64,000 nt of DNA from Sulfurospirillum tamanense (GTDB taxonomy: Bacteria; Campylobacterota; Campylobacteria; Campylobacterales; Campylobacteraceae), in NCBI RefSeq assembly GCF_016937535.1, contig NZ_JAFHKK010000007.1, positions 1-64,000 of the forward strand, given 5' to 3'. Positions within the stretch are counted from its first letter, which is position 1, and each line of letters starts with the position of its first letter. The translations under genes and the position numbers were made by a program. The notes under the pieces were generated by a model. It saw only the letters and a program-made list of their open reading frames with translations, ran no database searches and was not told the origin of the DNA. Shown here in pieces: positions 58,055-64,000 of this stretch.

Positions 58055-58142
58055 CGGGAGATGGCTGAGTGGTCGATAGCGGCGGTCTTGAAAACCGTTG
58101 AGGGTAACACCTCCGGGGGTTCGAATCCCTCTCTCCCGGCCA
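58055..58142 (+). tRNA. tRNA-Ser (TGA)
   Basis: 88 nt with long variable arm and encoded CCA. Anticodon loop TTGAAAA, anticodon TGA. It follows the lipoprotein gene by 15 bases. Confidence 0.96.
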
Positions 58143-58192
58143 CCTTTTAACTTTATAAGACAACACCCTCCTTAAACCCAACAAGTGATTCT

Positions 58193-59527
58193 ATGAATGT
58201 CCTTAATGCTCCCACTCCTTCTGTTTTTTTCCGTTATGCTTCTTTTTCTGTATTGGGAATGCTTGCTATTACCTCCGCAGGGATTATTGATGGGTATTTT
58301 GTGGGCAATTATGTGGGAGCTGAAGGACTAGCAGCGATTAACATCGTTTTGCCTATTTTTTCTTTACTTGTAGGACTTTCGCTCATGTTGGCCATCGGCG
58401 GCAGTGTAGTTAGTGGCAAATTCCTTGCCCAAAACAATACCCTCTTGGCTTCTATTATGCTTAGTAAGACGGTGCTAAGTGCTGCATTGGTGGCTATTTT
58501 GCTCTGCACTCTTTTGGGCACTTGGCTCACACCTCTTTTACTCTTTTTGGGCGCTAATGCGGACCTATTGCCTCTCTCAAAAGCCTATATAGGGCTCTTG
58601 TTGTTCTTTTTACCATTTTTGATGGTAGGCATTACCTTGGACCACTTCACACGCACAGACAATCGGCCCTCTTTGGCTTTTTATGCGCTTCTTGCAAGCT
58701 CTGTGCTTAATATTATTTTGGATTGGCTCTTGGTTGTTCACCTTGATTATGGTCTTCAAGGCGCAGCTTTTGCAACAGGATTTTCACATTTGCTCTTAGT
58801 GGCTATTTTGCTTCCCGTTTTCATAAGGCGCACCAGCGGACTTAGATTTGTAAAACCTTTTGGTGCCAATACTAATGTCTTCAGGGCAGCTTATAATGGG
58901 CTTTCTGAATTTGTTAATGAATCCTCTATCGCCATCACGACGCTACTTTTCAACCTTGCCATGCTGCACCATTTTGACACCGCTGGCGTAGCGGCATTTT
59001 CAGTCATTACTTATTTGCTATGGATTGGACTGATGGCTATTTTTGGGGTTTGCGATGCGCTTCAGCCTCTGGTGAGTAAAAATTATGGCGCCAGACACCC
59101 CAAGCGTATTGAAGCATTTTTGCGCCTAGGGGGCGCTACGGTACTTGGCATTGGACTTATATTTAGCCTCTTTCTTATAGCTATTCCCGAATACCTTACG
59201 GCTTTATTTTTAAACAAAAGAGGTATAGAGGCACACGCCATTGCCCTAGAGTTTGCCTTATTTATTTGGCCTATTTTTTTATTTAATGGGTTTAACTTAT
59301 TGGTTTCGGCGTACTTTACAGCCATTCAAAAGCCCCGTAAATCTACTACCATTGCCTTTTTACGCAGCCTTGTTTTTCCATTAATTTTTATTCTAGCACT
59401 TCCAAAAACCTTTGGCGTCACTGGCATCTTTATCGCCCTGCCTCTTGCGGAATTTTGTACGTTTTTTATTGCGCTATTTTTACTGCTTCGTCACACACCT
59501 AAAAAGGTCCTTGAGGCTAAAGCTTAA
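58193..59527 (+). CDS. MATE-family efflux transporter
   Basis: A 444-residue protein with about twelve membrane helices in two halves, start [51 protein letters not shown] is the typical first-half signature. Exports drugs or cations by ion antiport. It starts 50 bases after tRNA-Ser and overlaps the convergent chemoreceptor gene by 11 bases. Confidence 0.9.
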   Translation: MNVLNAPTPSVFFRYASFSVLGMLAITSAGIIDGYFVGNYVGAEGLAAINIVLPIFSLLVGLSLMLAIGGSVVSGKFLAQNNTLLASIMLSKTVLSAALVAILLCTLLGTWLTPLLLFLGANADLLPLSKAYIGLLLFFLPFLMVGITLDHFTRTDNRPSLAFYALLASSVLNIILDWLLVVHLDYGLQGAAFATGFSHLLLVAILLPVFIRRTSGLRFVKPFGANTNVFRAAYNGLSEFVNESSIAITTLLFNLAMLHHFDTAGVAAFSVITYLLWIGLMAIFGVCDALQPLVSKNYGARHPKRIEAFLRLGGATVLGIGLIFSLFLIAIPEYLTALFLNKRGIEAHAIALEFALFIWPIFLFNGFNLLVSAYFTAIQKPRKSTTIAFLRSLVFPLIFILALPKTFGVTGIFIALPLAEFCTFFIALFLLLRHTPKKVLEAKA

Positions 59528-61151
59528 ACACATTAATCTCTTCTTCAAGCTCTTTGGAGGCGTGATTTAATGTCTCCACGATGCCGCGAATCTCTGTGGC
59601 CATTTGATTATTTTGGTATGCAATTTTCGTTGCCACCACCACCTCTTCACTCAACTGGGAAATGCTCGCGACCGCGTCGTCTGTTTTTTCCCGAACGCCC
59701 TTGGTTGCAGTAAGCCCTTCAAGGGTTTTCACCTTTGTTGTCTCGGCCAGAACGCCCACAGCCTGAGCCTCTTTAGTCAGGGTATGAATATGCTTAGTGT
59801 TCATTTGAATATGTTCATTTGTGTCATTTACCCCCTGAACCACAATGCCAATAGTCACATCAATTTCGGAGAGTGACTTTTTAGTCCGTTCAGCCAATTT
59901 GCGCACTTCGTCGGCTACTACAGCAAACCCTCGGCCGTGCTCCCCTGCACGAGCAGCTTCAATAGCTGCATTTAGGGCCAGCAGATTGGTCTGCTCGGCG
60001 ATGTCAGAAATCATCTCCAAAACACTCTTAATCTGCTCAGTTTGCTCTGCGAGGTGATGCATTTTTTGAGAAACTTCGCCTTCATCTTCACTCACTCGCA
60101 TAATGCCTTCTACGACGGTATTTAGGATTTGAATCATCTCTTCCAAGCTGCGATAATCATCTTCCATAATCACAGCACTTTGTTCTGCGAGCTGTTTCGA
60201 TTCTTGGAGCTTGCCGCGCACTTCTTTTGTTAACACTTCAACTTTTCCAGAAAGGGCATCTTGCTGTGTGGCCATTTGGTTCATTTGCTCTACTGTTTGA
60301 CGCATAGAGAGACTCGACTCCAGTGCGTGGCCTGTAGAGACTTTTGCTTTTGAGAGCGCTCGGCGAAGGTTTGCCAACAAGGTATTGATATTTTCACACG
60401 TCTGGCCCAATTCGTCTTTGCCCCCTTTCCACTCTAGCTGGCGTAAATCCAAATTATTAGCACTTTGCGCGATGGCACGTGTCATAAAATTGATGTTTTT
60501 TACCAAATACCGCGTAATGGCACTCAGCAGACCTGTTGTTCCTAAAAAAGCCAAAAGGGCAAAAGCAATATTGATGTAAATAATCTGACTTAAGCGCGCA
60601 GAAATATGTTCTTTGGTGTCCAAAACACGCGTAGTCGCAATACTTGAGAGGGTCTTAAGATGTTCCATCACCTTGTGAAAATCCTCTTCAATCATAATCG
60701 CCACAATACCCATCTCATCTGCATCATCCAAGCGGTATGCCTCCTCAATCATGCCAAGATATTTCTTGTTAAACGCCTCATAATCACGCTCTAAGGCTTC
60801 TAGCATCTTTTGTGCGCGCACATCTTCGTAAAAAGGATCTTTCTTAGCCGCCTTAAAATACATATCCATTGCTTTTTGGCTCTCATCAAGACGCGTTTTC
60901 GCTTGTCCTGTAGGAAGAAACTGTCCAATCACATACACCAAATCCCCCAAAACAGACTCAAAGGCATTGTTAGCATGTTCGATTTTCTGGGAAGGCACCA
61001 TACTACCCTCGTAAATTTCTTGCAACGACTTCTCTCCGATAAGGGCACTGTAAACACTCAAGGAAGAAAGCGCTCCTACACCAAGTACAGAAAGGATAGA
61101 AATGGTAATGAGTTTTGTTGAAATATGAACACGGCTAATAAAGTTCCGCAT
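59517..61151 (-). CDS. Methyl-accepting chemotaxis protein
   Basis: A 544-residue transducer. Membrane helices near 15-35 and 190-215 enclose a four-helix-bundle periplasmic sensor (4HB type); HAMP follows, then the signalling domain with the conserved hairpin tip [20 protein letters not shown]. The start at 61151 has AAAGGA upstream. Ligand unknown. Monocistronic. Confidence 0.93.
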   Translation of the reverse strand: MRNFISRVHISTKLITISILSVLGVGALSSLSVYSALIGEKSLQEIYEGSMVPSQKIEHANNAFESVLGDLVYVIGQFLPTGQAKTRLDESQKAMDMYFKAAKKDPFYEDVRAQKMLEALERDYEAFNKKYLGMIEEAYRLDDADEMGIVAIMIEEDFHKVMEHLKTLSSIATTRVLDTKEHISARLSQIIYINIAFALLAFLGTTGLLSAITRYLVKNINFMTRAIAQSANNLDLRQLEWKGGKDELGQTCENINTLLANLRRALSKAKVSTGHALESSLSMRQTVEQMNQMATQQDALSGKVEVLTKEVRGKLQESKQLAEQSAVIMEDDYRSLEEMIQILNTVVEGIMRVSEDEGEVSQKMHHLAEQTEQIKSVLEMISDIAEQTNLLALNAAIEAARAGEHGRGFAVVADEVRKLAERTKKSLSEIDVTIGIVVQGVNDTNEHIQMNTKHIHTLTKEAQAVGVLAETTKVKTLEGLTATKGVREKTDDAVASISQLSEEVVVATKIAYQNNQMATEIRGIVETLNHASKELEEEINVFKL

Positions 61152-61291
61152 AAGGGTCCTTTTTGACGAATTAAAAGCCACTCAGTATACTTGTAGTAAA
61201 ATAAAGTTTACTTTAACTCTGGCTCTTTTACGTCATTTTTACCCTTTACATGTAAGAATACAGCCAAAACAGTTACATGTAAGGAGAAAGT

Positions 61292-61519
61292 GTGATTCCT
61301 AAGCGTTATGAGTTTTTGCTTTTTGCTTTTTTTATGAGTCTGTTTATGTCTTTTTTGATGTCAGGGGTCATTACATTGATTAACATAGGAGCGGTAGAAG
61401 GGTTTTTACTGCTGTGGTTTTTGGCTTTTGTTAAGGCTTTTCTTGTTGCTTTTCCCACAATCTTGGTAGTGGTGCCACAGGTGCGAAAACTTGTAGGATT
61501 GCTTATTGAAAAAAACTGA
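61292..61519 (+). CDS. DUF2798-like two-helix membrane protein
   Basis: Seventy-five residues, two membrane helices: FLLFAFFMSLFMSFLMSGVI, then FLAFVKAFLVAFPTILVVVP. The F-M-S-x4-SG-I pattern fits DUF2798. Start GTG at 61292 with AAGGAG. Two TTACATGTAA copies (61246, 61273) lie in the 45 bases before it, the closest pair in the window. Confidence 0.75.
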   Translation: MIPKRYEFLLFAFFMSLFMSFLMSGVITLINIGAVEGFLLLWFLAFVKAFLVAFPTILVVVPQVRKLVGLLIEKN

Positions 61520-61539
61520 AGGGGCCTTGGCCCCTTCAG
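61516..61539. terminator. GC-rich terminator hairpin between DUF2798 and AEC genes
   Basis: CTGAAGGGGCC (61516-61526) and GGCCCCTTCAG (61529-61539) form a perfect 11-bp stem with a 2-base centre. Upstream A-run becomes a T-run on the minus strand, so it terminates minus-strand transcription from the AEC gene; it includes the DUF2798 stop. Confidence 0.75.
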
Positions 61540-61652
61540 AAAAGAGTCCACACACAAACTCTTTAAGCCCACACACACGCATAAGGCTTAAAGCAAAATG
61601 TACCCAGTAGTGACTTAAATAGTAATAAAATATTTACTTTACTACCATTTTG

Positions 61653-62570
61653 TTAAAGTAAAACTGACATTACGATGCTTATTGTTCCAAAGGCCAAGAG
61701 CGTTTGGCCTGTGATTAATGTAGACATTAACTCCACATCGCCACCCATTTGACGTGCCAAAATGTATGCCGCTGCCGCTGTTGGCATGGCGGCAAATAAA
61801 ACCACAATGTCACGCATGAGCCCCTCTAATCCCACAACATAGCAAGCGCCTGCCATCATCAAAGGAAGCACAACAAGTTTTCCCACAGAGGAAATCCAAA
61901 AATCAGGCTTGAACGTCCCCAAAGAGCGAAACCGAAGCCCCACCCCAATGGAAAGCAATCCCAAAGGAATCCCCGGAGCGCCCAAAAGCGCCATAATCGG
62001 CTCAAGCACAAAAGGAAGGCCGATGGTGCTAAAATTCAAAAACCCGCCTAGCAAACAGGCCAAAATCAAAGGATTGGTCACGATGGACCTGCCCAAGCTC
62101 TTGAAAGAAAAGCGCCCTTCATTGACATAAAGCCCAAAAGTGCTCACCGAAAGAACATTGATAGAAGGAATCACAAAGGTAATTAAAAATGCCGCAAGCA
62201 CAATCCCCTCATCCCCATAAAGGGCATCTATAAGTGCCAAATACACATACGTGTTGTAGCGAATAACCCCTTGGTAGACTGAAGAGTACACGGGGCCTGA
62301 GAATTTTATGAAAAACTGCAACACCATGAGTACAACACTCATGAGAACCAAAACACCAAGGACCACCTTAACCATCACTGCCGCGTCGGTGGCATTTTCA
62401 AGACTAGCCGTTGCGAGACGATGCACCAAAAGTGCGGGAATAAGCACATAATAGGTCAGCTTATCCAGCAGTGGCCAAAACCCTTCCGCAGGAAAATGCA
62501 ACCGCTTGAGGCCATAGCCAATAAAAATCAAAGCAAAAATAGGAGAAAGCGCGGTAAATAAGGTCATCAT
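61653..62570 (-). CDS. AEC-family transporter (auxin efflux carrier type)
   Basis: A 305-residue protein with about ten helices: LSPIFALIFIGYGLKRLHFPAEGFWPLLDKLTYY at the N-terminus is characteristic of AEC carriers; central DALYGDEGIVLAAFLITFVIP. Exports small organic anions in other bacteria. Substrate not inferable. Monocistronic. Confidence 0.87.
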   Translation of the reverse strand: MMTLFTALSPIFALIFIGYGLKRLHFPAEGFWPLLDKLTYYVLIPALLVHRLATASLENATDAAVMVKVVLGVLVLMSVVLMVLQFFIKFSGPVYSSVYQGVIRYNTYVYLALIDALYGDEGIVLAAFLITFVIPSINVLSVSTFGLYVNEGRFSFKSLGRSIVTNPLILACLLGGFLNFSTIGLPFVLEPIMALLGAPGIPLGLLSIGVGLRFRSLGTFKPDFWISSVGKLVVLPLMMAGACYVVGLEGLMRDIVVLFAAMPTAAAAYILARQMGGDVELMSTLITGQTLLAFGTISIVMSVLL

Positions 62571-62766
62571 TAGGCATGCTCGCGACAGAAGAATTTAAAA
62601 AGGAGAATTGTAACATACGTAAGGAGAAAAGAGGGGCGGGCGACCCCATCTTTTCTTGACAGAACGAGGGCAATCGTTGCGGCATTGAAATAATACGCTT
62701 TTTTGGAAACAAAGTAGTTACAAGAACTGATTAAATTTTAGACAATTTCCTAACTGGGGGATATTC

Positions 62767-63243
62767 ATGCAGACGCTAACCCTCTCTTCAAACCATTTTC
62801 TTGACAATTTTGTACTGGGTGCCGAATTTGCTGCACATGCTGGCATCTCTGGCAATGCTTACCGCTACTGGAAAAATGGGGTCGCTGCCAAATTTGAAGG
62901 CTCGCGTACGGTTTTTTTACGCAAAGATACTATTCCCGCCAAACACACAAAAGCCCTAACACGTTGCACCTGTCTTGACGGACTTGTTCTCTCTCAAGCC
63001 TTTTGTGCTTTCACAGGCCTGGCTAGCTCACACCTCACCCAAAGTAACGGTTCAAAGCTCTATGAAAAACTTCACGTCAACACCCTCATGGGTATAAAAT
63101 TTGTCAATCTCAAACGCTTTTATGACGATTTGGGATTAGCCTATCATTATAATATTTATATTGAAAAGTGCCATTTTTTCGCCCCTTCACCCCTTGAAAA
63201 AAAAATCAAACTTACTGATACCTTGTGTGTTGGATATTATTAG
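62767..63243 (+). CDS. Orphan 158-residue protein
   Basis: Starts MQTLTLSSNHFLDNFVLGAE. I do not recognise a family. The segment FAAHAGISGNAYRYWKNG resembles a helix-turn-helix of phage or regulator type, but this is tentative. It has five cysteines (CTCLDG, AFCAF, EKCHFF, TLCVGYY) and a C-terminal region rich in aromatic residues. GGGGGATATTC precedes the ATG. It stands alone between the AEC gene and tRNA-Pro. Confidence 0.6.
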   Translation: MQTLTLSSNHFLDNFVLGAEFAAHAGISGNAYRYWKNGVAAKFEGSRTVFLRKDTIPAKHTKALTRCTCLDGLVLSQAFCAFTGLASSHLTQSNGSKLYEKLHVNTLMGIKFVNLKRFYDDLGLAYHYNIYIEKCHFFAPSPLEKKIKLTDTLCVGYY

Positions 63244-63392
63244 GGCATATTTGCAACAACGTTCACCGGTGAAAAAAGAGTGAAAAAGTCTTTACAAGTA
63301 AAGAAAAGCAGGCCTGCCAGAAAATCTATTTTGCAAGCGTTGTATTAAAAGGTTTTCTAAGCAAGAGTTGGCTATAGTTCGCATCTCATAGT

Positions 63393-63470
63393 CGGGGTGT
63401 GGCGCAGTCTGGTTAGCGTGCTACCTTGGGGTGGTAGAGGCCGTGGGTTCGAATCCCGCCACTCCGACCA
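63393..63470 (+). tRNA. tRNA-Pro (GGG)
   Basis: 78 nt with encoded CCA. Anticodon stem CTACC/GGTAG, loop TTGGGGT, anticodon GGG. Acceptor CGGGGTG pairs CACTCCG. Confidence 0.95.
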
Positions 63471-63491
63471 TGTTTTCTTCTTCTTAAAACT

Positions 63492-63596
63492 TCATTGAAA
63501 CGCATGGTAAATACTCGAAGCAAGTATAGAGACTAAAAACACAACGCCTATTATTAGCCTTATATAAAATCGTCGGTATCTAGGATCTAATGCCAT
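63492..63596 (-). CDS. 34-residue membrane peptide
   Basis: Encodes MALDPRYRRFYIRLIIGVVF and a tail ending SSIYHAFQ. A basic N-terminus and one membrane helix (about 12-30). GGGAG lies 5 bases before the ATG, and a -10-like TATGAT preceded by TG lies about 40 bases upstream on the minus strand. Function unknown. Confidence 0.6.
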   Translation of the reverse strand: MALDPRYRRFYIRLIIGVVFLVSILASSIYHAFQ

Positions 63597-63713
63597 CATA
63601 ACTCCCTATATGTAATATCGTTTTTCAGTATCATACCAAACTTTGCAAGCCTTTCAATTTTCTTGACTTTTGACAATTCTTTCGTCGTTTCTTTTTGCTA
63701 ACATTCTCTTCAG

Positions 63714-63946
63714 TTTATCTCACTTCTTCTCCTGTGGGCTAAATCTAGGGACACACTATGCGTTTGTTTTGGGATTCTTGGTCGTTGCCACACACCTCGC
63801 CCAAGAACAGGAAGTGCCAACAAGACATACCTGACACTATGTCCACTCCTACACACACTAACGGCACTTCCTCTTCCCCAAAACAAATGTGCTTTTTCTT
63901 CCTCTGCCTTTGTTTTTAACGTCCATATAAGCACAAGTGAGATAAA
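63714..63946. ncRNA. Candidate structured RNA of about 230 nt (strand undetermined)
   Basis: Five perfect inverted repeats are nested without conflict: 63714-63725 with 63935-63946 (12 bp), 63763-63773 with 63877-63887 (11 bp), 63775-63781 with 63801-63807 (7 bp), 63809-63818 with 63863-63872 (10 bp) and 63824-63829 with 63838-63843 (6 bp). A long closing helix with a side hairpin in a central bulge and an apical stem recalls 6S RNA architecture. It is not tmRNA, SRP RNA or RNase P by their motifs. On the plus strand a T-rich tract follows the second helix; on the minus strand the side hairpin would be on the 3' side of the bulge. Confidence 0.5.
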
Positions 63947-63967
63947 ATTGCCGTCCGCTTATCCTGT

Positions 63968-64000
63968 AGAGAGGTGTCCGAGCGGTTGAAGGAGCACGCC
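63968..64000 (+). tRNA. tRNA-Ser (partial, cut by window end)
   Basis: AGAGAGG-TG-TCCGAGCGGTTGAAGGA is the acceptor and D-arm start of a serine tRNA; the sequence stops in the anticodon stem. The anticodon is outside the window. Confidence 0.85.

Larger units (their letters stand above)
4986..61282. repeat. Dispersed iterated palindrome TTACATGTAA (29 exact copies)
   Basis: Exact copies start at 4986, 6084, 6972, 9299, 10916, 14260, 16073, 18557, 19361, 20361, 22205, 25759, 30325, 30527, 31101, 31631, 36055, 39811, 40968, 42219, 43084, 45447, 47192, 48205, 49334, 50752, 53653, 61246 and 61273. Nineteen are in coding sequence and ten in spacers. Nine near copies with one end base changed start near 9078, 27905, 29106, 35551, 39892, 44524, 46769, 52361 and 57671. 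Many are extended to CTTTACATGTAAAG. In genes they read LHV (11 copies), TC (7) or end in a stop (1). Confidence 0.95.

Noticed and set aside
62656-62700. Possible sigma54 or sigma70 promoter before the orphan gene
   Set aside because: The GG/GC spacing is 8 rather than 10 bases, and the TTGACA at 62656 has no -10 box at 16-18 bases.
63710-63934. 74-codon frame on the minus strand
   Set aside because: It covers the nested inverted repeats; its peptide has no recognisable features and no good ribosome binding site, so RNA structure explains the region better.
1-64000. CRISPR array, prophage, insertion sequence or toxin-antitoxin module
   Set aside because: No regularly spaced repeats, cas, transposase, phage structural or toxin-antitoxin genes were found.

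Overview
The window reads as a contiguous piece of a Campylobacterota (Epsilonproteobacteria) chromosome, most like a Sulfurospirillum-type free-living, microaerobic to anaerobic, sulfur-metabolising bacterium. The evidence is inference from gene content: ribonuclease J next to rsmA and kdsD, UPF0323-type lipoprotein, CcoG of the cbb3 oxidase pathway, both class I and class III ribonucleotide reductase, a Tat-exported sulfide dehydrogenase-like flavoprotein with a diheme cytochrome, and an NrfC/NrfD pair. Coding density is about 90 percent, overlaps of 1 to 14 bases between neighbours are common, and no insertion sequence, prophage, integron or CRISPR array was seen.

Layout. 1-8.6 kb (minus): response regulator fragment, NrfD/NrfC redox pair, two radical SAM proteins, yajQ, hydroxyacid dehydrogenase, a YgiB/YgiC-like pair, an HTH protein, rpsU. 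8.8-10.8 kb (plus): a degenerate serine-recombinase-like DNA-binding protein coupled to ccoG. 11-16 kb (minus): rplT-rpmI-infC-thrS, tRNA-Val, lspA-glmM. 16.2-21.6 kb: rpsT-prfA, Bax-like hydrolase, dapF-coaE, purM-elyC-like. 21.6-27.4 kb (minus): rarA, rluB-like, kdsD, rnj, rsmA. 27.6-31.6 kb: hisF, nucleoside phosphorylase-like, rlmN, FAH-family, RluA-family. 31.8-47.9 kb (mostly plus): purB-nrdA, nrdD (split) with nrdG, GltD-like, SLAC1/TDT and TauE/SafE transporters, GGDEF-EAL, nrdB, nitrilase, pcm. 47.9-57.5 kb (mostly minus): sulfide dehydrogenase-like pair, recJ-pyrG, DUF4139, marC-ilvD. 57.6-58.1 kb: tRNA Gly-Leu-Cys-lipoprotein-Ser cluster. 58-64 kb: MATE, chemoreceptor, AEC carrier, an orphan protein, tRNA-Pro, a highly structured region and the start of a tRNA-Ser.

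Three signals stand out beyond the genes. First, the 10-bp palindrome TTACATGTAA occurs 29 times exactly (about 0.1 expected by base composition), in coding sequence in several reading frames and on both strands, and disproportionately between genes: a highly iterated palindrome. Second, two perfect 16-bp parS sites lie 2.25 kb apart inside coding sequences, implying an origin-proximal ParB loading zone. Third, the anaerobic ribonucleotide reductase is split: the glycyl-radical C-terminus is a separate 51-residue gene with its own ribosome binding site. A nested set of five perfect inverted repeats at 63.7-63.95 kb is a candidate undescribed structured RNA.
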